Shown: piece after piece, positions 36,681-48,788 of the stretch
How positions within the stretch are numbered: the first letter of the stretch is position 1
Layout: the number at the start of each line of letters is the position of its first letter
From: Brassica napus
Taxonomy: Eukaryota > Streptophyta > Magnoliopsida > Brassicales > Brassicaceae
Length of the DNA: 64,000 bases
Direction of reading: 5' to 3'
NCBI RefSeq assembly: GCF_020379485.1
Contig: NC_063446.1
Location: 12,509,597 to 12,573,596, forward strand
Notes under the pieces: generated by a model
Told to the model about the DNA's origin: nothing
Seen by the model: the letters and a program-made list of their open reading frames with translations, nothing else
The model's database searches: none
Translations under genes and position numbers: made by a program

Positions 36681-38311
36681 AACGTTTAATAGAGGGAATT
36701 GCTACTGGATGGTGTACCAATTTATTGTCGCTTGTGTGCATCAGATATACAGAACAACTTGCAGTTGAATCTAAAAACTCTCCTTTCGTTTGGTGAACAA
36801 TGATGGTTGTCATTCATCTATGTTTTTGAGCCGTTTAAGATTATCATGCAAGTTCACATATGTGGGTGCCAAAGTACTCTAGGTGTCGTATTTCACATAT
36901 CATGAGCACAGCATAGGTGTTCGCCCCATTCATGTTTGATGATAACATACATAGGCATAAATAAGTCTTCGGATCATTTGTAACAAAAATAATTAAATTT
37001 TAACTAGATATTTATGGTCTCCAAATCTTAGAACCAGCCATAATGCCTTAGATTTTTTTTTTTTTTTTTTTTGAACAACAATGCCTTAGATTACTCTATA
37101 TGTTACATTTACAACGATTCATGCTTCCTCCCGAGTAGTCTAGGATCTACAGTTCACACCATATTTCAGATACACCAAACTATCGTTTGGCCTTATATCA
37201 CAGCATTTTGTTCTACTTATCTATAATGTTTAACACCATGTCTCTTCATCTCATATGACTACTAGTATACAGATTCTACTTTTGACATGGGCTGACAATG
37301 CACAACCATTGGGATCCCACAATTTTTTGTTTAGTTTGAAAGAAAAGACTCAAAATGTCTACAGTATAAGTTTTCTTTGGTTTACATGATTAAAATTAAG
37401 CCGAAGGATCCAAATAGGTTTATTTCAGTGGTTAAATCAGTTGTGATATAATTTAGTGGTTTGATATTTCATATTCTACAAATACGTTATTCTTCCTCCC
37501 GACTAGTCTAAGGATATATGAAGCTTATATAATATTTTAAACAAGCTTAATCATAATGTTTGACTTTTTTCTCTTTGCATTTGGATAGATAGAGACAAAT
37601 GTAAGTTACGAGCATGCGTATAGATTCAATATGTTATCCTCTAATGACACATTGAATCTATTTCAGATAAATATATCTGCATGAAAAGATTTAGTATGGT
37701 TTGGTTTACTCTCTCTCCGGACTAATCTAAGATATATGGTGGAGCTTATATAATATTTTAGACAAGGAACCTTAGCGCTGACTTTCTTGGGCATTTTTAC
37801 TTATATATTATAAAATACTTCTCTTAAGAGTTTAACTAATATTTTGATAAATTTAGACACGTAAACCACGACCATGATGCATGCAAATAAATTCAATATG
37901 TTATCTTCTATAGTAACATATTAATCCTGTTTCAGATAAGAACAACATTTTATTACAAATTTATAACATTGTATTCATTCAATAATCAAAAGTGATTTTT
38001 AGTAAAGCTATGAGATTTGATTATTATTATTTTTAAATGTATCCAAACATTATAAAATGATTACAAAGATTGTAAATATACAACTTAAAATAATTCAATA
38101 AAAGTGGATTATCAAATTAGTTTTTTTCAAATAACAAGTTTAATAACATTAGATTTTATTTTTTCTTAACTTCGTGTTTGAATAATAATTCATTTATCAT
38201 TTTAACACAAATCAACTTAAACTTTTAGTTGAATACATCTGTTTTAATATGTTATATCTAATGATGACTTAGGTTTCCTCATGACTAGTATAGAATATAT
38301 GAGTTTACTAG
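36681..38311. repeat. 3' flank of GDSL copy 2 with recurring ACTAGTCTAGGATATATGAA block
   Basis: Variants of TTCCTCCCGACTAGTCTAGG occur near 37123, 37492, 37708 and 38274, and AATATGTTATCCTCTAATG-like words near 37630, 37897 and 38258. The spacing is about 220-370 bases, so this is a loose array rather than a strict tandem repeat. One related copy follows GDSL copy 1 at about 29012. A Helitron-like minus-strand terminus is at 38308-38311. No gene is present. Confidence 0.5.
37042..37092 (-). mobile_element. Poly(A)-only retroposon stub with 13-bp target duplication
   Basis: The exact repeat AATGCCTTAGATT lies at 37042-37054 and 37080-37092 and encloses only a T-run plus GAACAAC. On the minus strand the insert reads GTTGTTC followed by A's, i.e. 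the extreme 3' end of an A-tailed retroposon. This is best explained as target-primed reverse transcription that stopped almost at once. Confidence 0.75.
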
Positions 38312-41180
38312 AGTTTAACTTGTCCACCCGCGTAGATGTATTTTTATTTTAAAATAACATTTAGAATATAGATAAATTATAAAGATATATGTTTCATATC
38401 AATTTTAGTTTTTTGTATATAATATTAGTTTGAAAATTTTGTAATTGGTGAAATTTGATTTTGATGAAATTTTACTACTCATATATTAACCAATTGTTTT
38501 TTGTTTGCTTAAAAATGTAACACCATATTAAAAAGTTTATTTTAAACATTAGTTTTATATGAACTATTACTAATGTTATCAGAATTTTTGTTTGAAATTT
38601 GTATTTTTGAAATGTTGATATGTGACTAAATTTTGATTGATGACATAAGTTACCTTCTATAAAGTTTGAGTTAGACTTGTAACCCAAAAGATTTTATAAT
38701 ATCTATTATCCGAACGTTTAACCAATTATTATACAAGTGTAAATTTTATTTATTAATAAATATTTATTATTTGTATGTTTATATATTTAATATTTTTATT
38801 TTAGAATTTATATTGCATCCTATACATCAAAAATGTTACCAGCATAAATTTTAATAAAATGATAAAAAATTTACTTGCAAACTTACCGCATAAACTTATA
38901 GTTCTTACCACATAATTTCAACTGCAAGTTTCATTGAACTCCAAATCATGCTGTAATTCAACTGTAATACTACATGTCACCAGTCGAACCTTTAATAATA
39001 TATTTTCAAAATATTGTTTTATTTAATGTATTATATTCCATTTTGTGTTTTTATTATTACCAAAAAAAATCGTACATATAAATTCGTTCACAAAATAAAT
39101 TATTGTTTTTTGTTTTACATAAAAAGTTAATATTATTTTTTTACAGATTTTGGGATATATTATTTCTTCCAAAATTAATTACCCAAAACAAATGAAATCT
39201 ATTAAGATTTAGTTAAAAATTTATTTATATACTAGTCTCATTTAAATTTATTCCAAAATTTATTATATGATTATATTTAAGTTGATTTGTTAAATTGCTA
39301 ATTTAATGGTCCAACTATAACTCTTCTACAGTAGAGTGTTTTTTTAAATAACTCTATTTTAAGACAACAAATATAATATTTCAGATGAACTAATCTTGTT
39401 TCTATTTACATCTTGTTTCATTTATATATATTGCTTATTATAATATATATATATATATTGCTTATTAATGCATGCATATCAATACTTAAGATTATGCACC
39501 TGACTTTTCCAACTAATTACAAAAATTTCCATTACATTTTTCACTTATTTTTAATGGTTTTCGGAAATTAAAAGCCCAACAAATTCAAAAGTATCATGTT
39601 TATGTCCAACTAAAAAAACGCAACCCAATAATTTAAACAAAATATCTATCGTTTTTAAGCCCATTTCGTGTATGTTTATTAACTCATCCATATTCGTTTG
39701 TGTTCTAACTCTATACCCTAAAAACACTATTCATACCCTAACTTTATTCAAACTCTATTAACACCATCAAAAACCCATTGTCCAAAAAACTATACCAAAT
39801 AAATTGGAGTTTATTATAATATCTTTGTCTTATTTAAAATTTTCTTATACGAAGTTGCCGAAATATATTAAATATTATCTTTCAATAATATTAATTATAC
39901 TATTATAGTATAGGGTTAACATATTTCGAAATCATTGGTTTTCAATGTTATTGACCTTTTAAACAGCCAAAAATATTTAAATAATTAAATATTTATATTT
40001 AACAAATTTGGTATATAAATATAAATATAAAACGTAATAAATAGAAACTCATATATTTTCGAATTCAAATCAAATAAATTCCAAGAATATTCTCTATAAA
40101 ATCCATTTTTGTAATTGATGCATACAATAAATTCAAAAGATAATATATAGAAACAAGATTTTCCGATTTAACTAAATTAACTTAATGAACACGTAGAAAA
40201 TATATTATGTTTGACATGGTAACTGAATTTTCGGAATACTAATCTTAAAAGATTGAGATATTCGATAATAAAGAGAAGATCCCCCAACTTTCTCCCCAAG
40301 TTTCTCCTAAAACCTAAGCATTCTCTTTTGTCGGTTTGAAGATACTTAAACCTGTTTTAGGTCGGGTTATAGAAAACAAAAGTTGGCCGTTGATTTGTAA
40401 GCCCAATTTACAAGTAACCCTTCATGTAATTTTTGATCTTATATGCTTTAAATCTCAGTTTTTATTTTTTTATATTCGTTAACATAAACATGGATAATTC
40501 TGTTCTTATTAAAAATGATTATTTTTAGGAATTAATTTTAAAATGGTTCTTATTTTGTATTATAAATGTTAATTTTAAAATAAAAAATCTTGATAGTTTT
40601 CGGGAAGTTATTATATATTGTAAGAATTTTAAATATAATTTATTTTCATTATTAAAATCATCTTCAATATAAATAGATTTATAAAAGATAAGAAATATTA
40701 CTATGTAAGATACAGATTTCTCAATACAACGAAATCACAGGAATAATATATGTTAAATATTTAAATTTAGCTGATTTTTTTTCTAAAAATACAAAAATGT
40801 GATTTTTAACCTTATTATCCAAAAAATAGATACCGAACAGCACCAAATTAAACTCAAAACTTTATCGAATTTTTAATATTTTTATCCCAAATCAAACTGA
40901 GAGGTAAACTAATTAATCCGAAATCAAACCAAAATTCACAAATAATCAAACGGTCCCTATATTTTTTAATTCGAAAAAAACAAAATCACAACCGAACCGA
41001 AAGCCAAAAAAAAATAACAAATTATCGTTAAACTGAAAATTGAACGCACATGGCTAAACATAAACAAATAGATGGATTAATAAATTTTTCAACGAAAAAT
41101 ATTCGTCGCTTTCAAAGGCAGATCAAAATCTAGATTATTATTTTAAAACAAAATCACATGAATTTATTATAAAAGTACAA
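38312..41180. other. AT-rich intergenic sequence, no gene
   Basis: Very AT-rich with no supported exon. The part at 40830-41010 carries the CCGAACCGAAA words of the dispersed repeat also seen near 12.3 and 44 kb. A worn Helitron-type end (CTTTCAAAGGCAGATCAAAATCTAG) lies at about 41109-41133, close to the APD promoter. Confidence 0.4.
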
Positions 41181-41460
41181 AAGTACCCTCGAAGAAGTCA
41201 AACATTATAAAGCCGTGACAACCGTCGTTTACCTTTCTACCGTTCAACGACGGAGAGAAAAGAAAAGACGAAGACTCGCAGGTGAGACCACCATTTTCAA
41301 ACAGTGTAACCGTTACTTTAATTATCTCCATGGATCCACCTCCTCCTCACACATTCTCAGGTCTTTCTCCTTCTTTATATCTTAAAAAGGTTTCGTCAGT
41401 TTCATCATCCTCTCCTTCACCCATCACCTGATTCCTCTCCCTCTCTCTAGATTGCCCGAG

Positions 41461-43747
41461 ATGGATTCAGCTCCTCCTCTTCTCCCCTATGTGTCTTCTT
41501 CTTCATCTTCTAATACAGAGGAAGAAGACGTTAACCAAGAATTTGATCCCCGGTTTGATCATCGGTATGCAGGGGATTTAAACCGGCCCGATCTTGGGAC
41601 CGCTTCAGTGGCCGGTGTTGAACAACGCGTGTCCTGCTTCGCTGTGGTTATCATCTTCTGGTTCTTTGGTTTGTTTCCGACACTTTTGACTTTTCTCTGT
41701 TTTTGAAGGTCTTGTCCTTTTTTTTTGTGGAACGGTTGTCTGAATTTGACTGATTATCGTTGACTCAGTGTCGATGGCTATGATTGTTGGTGTTTACGGA
41801 CCAAGAAATGTCTGTCTTGGACCCAACTCTTCTGTTCTTATTGAACCAAACACCATTTTTGTACAAAGCGTAAAGGTTGTTGACTTTTTTACTCTTATCA
41901 GGAGAGACACTGCTAAGTTGCTGAGAATGTTTTTTTTTTCTTGTTTGGTTAGGTGAAAGAGTTAGATGATTCAAAATCTGGACTTGAGTTATTTGGGTTC
42001 TATACATCTCCTCCTCTTGATGTTGTAGTGAACTGGTCTGAATCTCGCTTGGCCTCTGTCTCACATAACTCTTACAAGGTATGTTTAAAGATTCTCATGA
42101 AAACCTGAAGTCAAAAGATTCGAACTTACCTGATTTAACTTTTTTCAGGAATGGCCATACTATCTGAACAAAGGAGCTTCGTTGAATATTTCATATAGTG
42201 TCAAACCAGAAGGCCGTTCACTTCGGCTTGTGGTCGATGAAGGTTGGTTGGTTTATATTCGGTTGTGATCTCTTTTTTTATTCTTTGTTTGGTCATTTTT
42301 CTATGCTTGCCTTCTTGTTTGATACAGTTAATATAGATTGATTGAACAATCATGATAGTAATACACAAAACAGATTCATAAAACCCATAAGGAAAGTCGA
42401 CAACTTTCCTAACTAGACCATTAACTCTTAATAAAATAAGGAAATAGAGGGTAGAACTATAGAAGAAGTCTTGATATGATTGAGTAGTTTGTTTGTAAGT
42501 TTAGCCTTTTAGGGATGTCAATTGATTATTTCAATGCTCTCAATCAAATAGGAACGGACTCTTATCAGTTGTTGGAGGAACATGCATCTCAGAACACAGC
42601 TCTCTCATGGAATCTGATTCGAGGTTACTCAAATAGAAGTTCCCACTTAAATGTATTGGTTGTCTCAGGAGTTAACAAAAGTCCTATACAGGTAGTGGTG
42701 TGATTGAAGTGAAGATAAGTAAGTCTTCAAGTTATTATGTGGCTGTGGCTAACTCCAACATGAAGGACGTAGAGGTAATGATGACTTAGGAATGAGTTTT
42801 GTTTTTGTTTCTTCTTGCTCACGTCCACTTCTTTTACTTGAGATGCTTTTTTTTGTTCAGGTGGAACTGGATATTGATGTGAGGGCAATCTTGTATGATA
42901 CTAAACAATCATTCTACAAGTGTACCTTCAGCAACGGCGAGTGCACATTCAATGAAATGTGCCTTGTTGGAAACTCTATTGTCTTAACTTCACCAGCACC
43001 AAGACAGGTATGCATTCACAAGGAAACACACCCACAGAATCTATATATATTACATGCTCAATTCTCATTACCTCTGAGCTTAGGGAGCATCAGTTGAAGA
43101 AGAATGGTGTATCAGGTTCTCATATCAACCTAGATGGACTTCTTATGTAGTCGGCACAGGTTGAATATATTTCAATTATTTTAAAGCAATTTATAATCAG
43201 ATTTGAGAAATGGAAAGTTTCTATTTTTAGGTTTGGTGACTTGCTTCATGCTGGTAGCTATACAACTCTGGAAAAGGTTACAGTGTGATGGTGAAGAGAG
43301 AGATCAAACCCAAAATGATTCAGCGAGAACACGACTACTTGTAAACAAAGATGAAGATGGTTCAAGCATGGGTTCGTCTAATGAGTCTTTTGCAGCAGAT
43401 GATGCTGATCTTGAAGACTTTACGGGTAATGAGGGTGAAGCAAGTAATAGCACTAGACGTCTCTGTGCCATTTGTTTTGATGCTAAACGAGATTGCTTTT
43501 TCCTCCCATGTGGTCATTGCGTCTCTTGTTATCAGTGTGGAACAAAGTAAGTTTTTCTCAAACTAATATGTCTCTCAGCAATCAGCATGAGCTAATATAA
43601 TATACAACTGTATATATATCAAATCTACTGCATCAGGAAAAAAGTTGTTAATATCCAAAATATGTGCACAGGATAGCAGAAGCTGCTGGGAGTTGTCCAG
43701 TCTGTAGAAGGACGATGAAGAAGGTGAAGCGAATTTATACAGTATAA
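41461..43747 (+). CDS. APD-family membrane RING E3 ubiquitin ligase
   Basis: Ten exons: 41461-41668, 41769-41875, 41953-42078, 42149-42242, 42513-42623, 42692-42774, 42861-43007, 43084-43159, 43231-43546 and 43672-43747. They sum to 1344 bases (447 residues) in one open frame with GT/AG borders throughout. The N-terminus is Ser-rich and acidic. A membrane segment spans exons 1-2 ([20 protein letters not shown]), a conserved middle domain follows, and a second hydrophobic segment ([13 protein letters not shown]) precedes an acidic linker. The C-terminus is a C3HC4 RING (CAIC, LPCGHC, CYQC, CPVC). This architecture is that of the ABERRANT POLLEN DEVELOPMENT proteins, endomembrane ubiquitin ligases needed in pollen. 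An upstream ATG at 41330 is out of frame. A likely 5' UTR donor lies at 41281. Confidence 0.92.
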
Positions 43748-43849
43748 GATGTAATGTTCAAGAAATTGGTAAATGGTAATTATGCATTTTAGGACATTAG
43801 TCTGTGTGGGGTACCGCATAGACTGATTTAATCGTTTTTAGTAAAAAAA

Positions 43850-44600
43850 CCTTTTGTTTTTTTTTTTTGACTGACGACTAGGAGTTACATAGACCGATTG
43901 CTAGAACATTAAGGTGTAAAAATCTGAATCCGAAGAAACGAGTCGAAAATGTAGTACCGAATTCGAACCGAAATTGATTAAATATCCAAACGTGTTCAAA
44001 ATTTTGGTATCTAAAGAACCGGAACTGAACCCGAACTGAACCGAAGTATTTCGGGTATTCGAATGTATCCGAAATAGATTTTTATATCTTCCTATATAAA
44101 TATATTTTAGATTTTTTTTTGTAACACATATATTTTAGATTCAATGTCTATTAAAAACATCCAAAATATATAAGTTATTTTTAAATTTTCCAAAATACTT
44201 GAAAATATATACAAATAGTCAAAAGTAAATGTCTAAAATAACTATACTCAAATCACCAAAAATACTTGAAATATCTATTGATTATCTATCCAAATATTCA
44301 AACCAAATCAAATTACATGTTAAGTTTAGGTATTTTGACATATGTTATTCAAATTTGTATGTAATATATTTTGTTTATAAATTTTGAGAAATGTAAAGTG
44401 TATAATGAATTTTAAAATTTTAAAAATAATTTTAGTGGGTTATCCGAACCCGAACCGAACCCGCAAAGATCCGAACCGAATCTGAACCAAAACTTAGAAA
44501 TATCCGAATGGGGCTGAAACTTTTTTTAACAGAACTAGAGTTTGATCCAAACGGTCGTTCGGATTTTTTTTAATTTTAATATATTCACTTTATAATTGAT
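43850..44600. repeat. CCGAACCGAA-rich non-coding repeat
   Basis: After the APD 3' end, a T-run (about 43857-43869) is followed by AT-rich DNA with recurrent GAACCGAAC and CCGAACCCGAAC words at both ends (43930-44070 and 44440-44560). This suggests a DNA transposon with related subterminal regions. It resembles 12235-12860 and 40830-41010. No target duplication was resolved. Confidence 0.45.
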
Positions 44601-44952
44601 AATTTGATGCTGCATTATAAAAGAATGAGCTATCTTTTCTTTGGTTGGATTCCTGGTTAATTTAAGTGTTGGTCGGTTTGGATGTGTCTTATGTGTTCTC
44701 TAGTTAGATCATTCGAGTATATTCAAATGGTACACCGGTCTAGTAATATGAGAAGAAAACAACCAACCATGATGGAAAAGACAATCCTGAAGATGACAAA
44801 ATGGAGGAAGTGTATTGAAAAAACAGACAATTTCTTTTAGATGGTTGTCTTCAGAGAACCATGCCTCAACAGTATCAAGTTAAGCACATTTTTTTGCAAA
44901 CACCTGAACAGTTTGTTAAACATAAATGTCTTTAGAAGGAAGCTCCTGGGGA

Positions 44953-45082
44953 GTGAAGTGAGCACCTTTGTGATTTATGTTACAAGTGGAAGTACAATGT
45001 TATTAGACTTGGTTTTGTTTTGGACATAGTTTCACGTAGGCGTGAAGTGAGTACCTTTGTGATTTATGTTACAAGTGGAAGT
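44953..45082. repeat. Direct duplication of a 41-base block, 89 bases apart
   Basis: A block starting GTGAAGTGAG at 44953 and at 45042 continues through CACTT-free CCTTTGTGATTTATG to ACAAGTGGAAGT with one mismatch. It lies just upstream of the first surviving DA2 exon, in what should be its intron or the rearrangement junction. Confidence 0.85.
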
Positions 45083-45697
45083 TGTGAGAGTTGTTATGTT
45101 TCCATGTCTTTAACTCTCATTTTCAGACATCTTACTTCTGGCAGTATGTATCAGAAGAAGATGATAGTTATGTTTCTTCCCCACCACGGGTGGCTTCGGT
45201 TGTAGAACAAGCAACGCCGTCTTCATCATCTGGTGGACTGATAGGTCTCACCAGAGTAAGTAAGCTGACGTGGAGGTAGAGCTGAACCATTAGAAGAATA
45301 AGAGTGAAGACTGGGAATGGAACAGAGGGTTTGCAGTTGCAATCCAGGAAGTATAAAAGAGAGAGTCGGAGCAGTGCCGTGTGAAGGTTTTTGGGGCCTA
45401 AGGCAATTTTTTCTTTTTTTTTGGGTAAAAGCAATCTCTTTTTCCTTTTGACAACACATAATGCAAAATTTTCTCAGATGATATATTTATATAAGATTTT
45501 GGTACGTTTACAAAGAAATAAACTGGTAGACACATAAAAAATTTTATAATTAAAATCTAAAAAAAGAATCCAAAATGTAGAGAAAAATTTGTATGATCAA
45601 TCAAACTCTATATATATGCATGTATGTAAGAATTTATAACACTAACTAATGTATTGTGTATATAAATATGGGGCCCTAGATTTTAACTAAAACCTAA

Positions 45698-45952
45698 GAG
45701 CAGTATTAACGCAAGGGAGGGGAGCGTGGGTTCCTAATTTTTTTTATTTTATTTTATTTTTGTTTTGTCCGATTTAAAAAAAAAATTAAAAATAGACCAA
45801 TCGCGGACCGCCACGTGTCAGTGGGACCCCCGAACAGTACAAAAACTCTACCGGACTCGCCTCTTGCAGAAGAGGAAGAATGGGTGGGTTTTATGATTTT
45901 TGTGGGCCCTACACCTCTTAAAGCTCCTTAAGATTCAGCGTTAATGCTGCTC
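45698..45952. mobile_element. Harbinger/Tourist-type MITE A, TAA target duplication
   Basis: Termini GAGCAGTATTAACGC and GCGTTAATGCTGCTC are inverted repeats with one mismatch, flanked on both sides by TAA (45695-45697 and 45953-45955). Length is 255 bp. The interior has a GC-rich patch (CCACGTGTCAGTGGGACC) and no open frame. Confidence 0.8.
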
Positions 45953-45964
45953 TAAGGGGTCTAA

Positions 45965-46167
45965 TAGCATGATTAACCCTAGCTTTTTATTTGAGATTCT
46001 TAATTCATGATTTGACACTTTTTTTTTCTTTATACTTTTCGGCTAAGAGACGTCTCTTATATCTCTTATTTAAGAGACCGTTTTTAGTTTTTCGTAGTTA
46101 AAAGCTAAGAACTATCTATTAGCTGAAGCTAAGAACCCCAGTTAAAAGATCGAGGTTAATCATGGCC
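45965..46167. mobile_element. Harbinger/Tourist-type MITE B, TAA target duplication
   Basis: Termini TAGCATGATTAACC and GGTTAATCATGGCC are inverted and flanked by TAA (45962-45964 and 46168-46170). Length is 203 bp. Related copies with CATGATTAA/TTAATCATG ends lie in GA2OX1 intron 2 (about 56150-56360) and just upstream of GA2OX1 (57751-57882). Confidence 0.8.
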
Positions 46168-46170
46168 TAA

Positions 46171-46439
46171 GGGCACCAGCAGTGGAGAGTTCTTCCCATG
46201 AGACTAAAAATGACACATGTTGAATTAGCACGAATCGTCCCTCTCCCGAGAGATTTTCAAAAAGTCAGAGAGACTAAAAATGATACATGAGACTAAAAAT
46301 GTCACATGTTTCTATGTGAATGGTGCATCTTATTTTTAAGTATTTAAATTTAATTCAAAATTAAAATATATTTAAAATATTGATATAATATTGTTGAGAG
46401 ATTAAGTGCGAGAGATGAGATGCATGAGTACAGATGCTC
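46171..46439. mobile_element. Harbinger/Tourist-type MITE C, adjoining MITE B
   Basis: Starts GGGCACCAGCAGTGGAGAG directly after the TAA that closes MITE B and ends GAGTACAGATGCTC before TAA at 46440-46442. The termini pair imperfectly. The interior repeats GAGACTAAAAATG three times. One TAA therefore serves two elements. Confidence 0.6.
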
Positions 46440-46827
46440 TAAGGCTCTTGCCCTTTTTTACAAGGGGTGAGCACGGCTCTGAGAAGGAGAGTAGATGGTA
46501 TTATGCCATGTATGAAATTTTTGGCCATGGCGCTACGAGCTTGGTGGTGATCGACATGAGATCACTGATCCGATCGATATGAGATCGTGATCCTTACCGT
46601 TTGTAATCGTTTATCTCTATCAATAAAATGTTCCTAGCTATCTTCATACTTAACATGGACATGCTTGTGCAATGGCTGCACTTGCTGAACGCCAGCAAAT
46701 GGTTGGGGAATCCTCTAATCATAACCACAACGTCAACATCAACGTTTCTTCACACAGTATGCCACCTGGAAATTGCGACAGTTACTACGACATAGAACAA
46801 GAACAGATGACATTGACCACCACTATC

Positions 46828-47475
46828 TGTAAGAATATTTTATATTCTACGTGACCTATGTATCTATTGGTTTAATATAAAGTTCAAGTTCATATTAGTG
46901 TTTTTAGATTCTAATATGAAAGACGATACCGTGATAGATCGGTTTCGATTAATGAGTTAGAATCCGGGTGTATTGATAACCCTCCTACTTTATCTTATAT
47001 ATATATAAATGTCCTTAATCTCATGATTATATATATGTATATGTAAATGGTAATAATAATGGAATATGTTACCATAGATTTAATATATATGATGATACAT
47101 TATTTAGCACTTGTGCGGTTAAAATAGTGAAGGGTTGCGTTGAAGTATTATGTCCGAGAGTTATGTTGGTTAAGACACATCTCTTTGATTATTATAAAAG
47201 TGACTTGTACGTAAGGAAAGAGTCTTTCTAAAACACACAACAATAAGATTTATCAAAAGGAGAGATTAAGGAAGCTTTGAGATTTCTTGTCCATCAAGGA
47301 AATCACCAAAAGGAGAAGGTTAAAGAGGAGAAGATCAAGTGGAATTGCATCCAAGCATGGATCAAGGTTAGTGTTTCTATCTTCTTTAGAAATGTGTTAG
47401 GGTTGAATTAAACTAAATCTAGATTATGGTCTTGGGGTAGATTTCATAATTGAAATCATAAAAGTTAATCTTACA
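46828..47475 (+). repeat. 5' LTR of the copia element
   Basis: A 648-base LTR with TG...CA ends, an AT-rich U3 containing TATATATATATAAATG near 47000, and the primer-binding site two bases downstream. Confidence 0.93.
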
Positions 47476-48788
47476 TGTGGTATCAGAGCCAACTAGATTT
47501 GTTTAATTCACCGTTATTGAACGTATGGCGTCATAGCACGTAAACGTATTGGTAATTGTCAAGCGTGTGTTCATGATCGTCATTGCGTTAAAATTCTGAA
47601 TGCATTAGAAAGTCGCTTTGGTTCGTAATTGTTTAGAAGTAACTAACGTAGCATGCATGATTAAGTGATTCTGGAATTTTGTTAACATGTGCTCTCATTA
47701 GTTTACGGTTTGCATCATGCCGTAAAGTTTAACGTTGTCACCGTAAAGGCACATGCATTAATTTTTTAATATAACGAATAATATATTCATTTTTTTTCAT
47801 GAACATATACGGTGTCATCTGTTTTAAAGAGTGTTTATGGGATTTGTTTTAAATCATCAAAAAAAAAAAACTGACATTAAAGGACGGCATCGTATGAGAT
47901 AAAACGTATATAATGGTACGGTACTTGATCTTGTGCACGAATGTTTAATTACATACAATTTTTTTTATAATGATATGGTATCACCCGATCAAGTATGGCA
48001 CTCTCGTAATGATATACGATGCCATAAGCTTTACGTGTCTGGAATTTCATATGCATGACGTTAGCATATGGCAATTCACTTAGTGTGTTGTATACACGTG
48101 AATTATCTATCAAACTAAATGAATATTTAAATTAAACAAGATGCATTAAGTTGTCGTTGCATGTTTCGGTTAATGGTGCTCTCGCCAGTAACATTGAACA
48201 TGACACGAAAAGGCATGAATAAATAGATACTTAACTGAAGTTTATTTTATTAAAAAAAAAAAAAAATAAAATAAATAGTTAAGTCTAAAATGCTTCCGCT
48301 AAAGTAATTGTGTTATGAAATATTAGCACAATTTAAGTAGTTTTCCCCTTCGAATTTTTTTAATGTTTATATGTATATAATATGATAGTCACCAAAGTGA
48401 CCTTGTTATATTAGATATAGATATTAAAAACTATAGAATTCATAATTGACCTTGATCAAAGATGCTAAATGACATAAAAGTTTGATCGATCAATTAATTT
48501 ATTTTTTATATTCTAGAAGATCATCCAAAGGTGGATCATTGAATATGATTAATTATAAGAAAAGAATTGGTCATTTCTTATTATAGTCGATAATATGTAT
48601 ATCCAAAGATAACATACTTATTTGATTAGTGTTTGATTTGATTAATATTAAAGTATTTATTACTAACATCACTGGAAGTATTTGTATTTAAATATTGCCC
48701 AAAGGTTATTTAAAATACAAGTGTTAAAGTTTCTATTAGTCTAAATATATATTAAAGTCTCAAAGCACTAACGGGTAAACATGTATGA

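Larger units (their letters stand above)
45372..46481. mobile_element. hAT-like element inside the DA2 remnant, carrying three MITEs
   Basis: Ends are CAGTGCCGTG (45372) and CACGGCTCTG (ending 46481), near-complementary hAT-style termini. The flanking 8-mers AGTCGGAG (45364-45371) and AGAAGGAG (46482-46489) agree at six of eight positions, consistent with an old 8-bp duplication. Three TAA-flanked MITEs fill much of its interior. No coding sequence remains. Confidence 0.55.

Noticed and set aside
41330..41360. Earlier ATG (MDPPPPHTFS) as the start of the APD-family gene
   Set aside because: Joining it by the nearest splice sites leaves the downstream frame shifted; the ATG at 41461 gives the full 447-residue frame.
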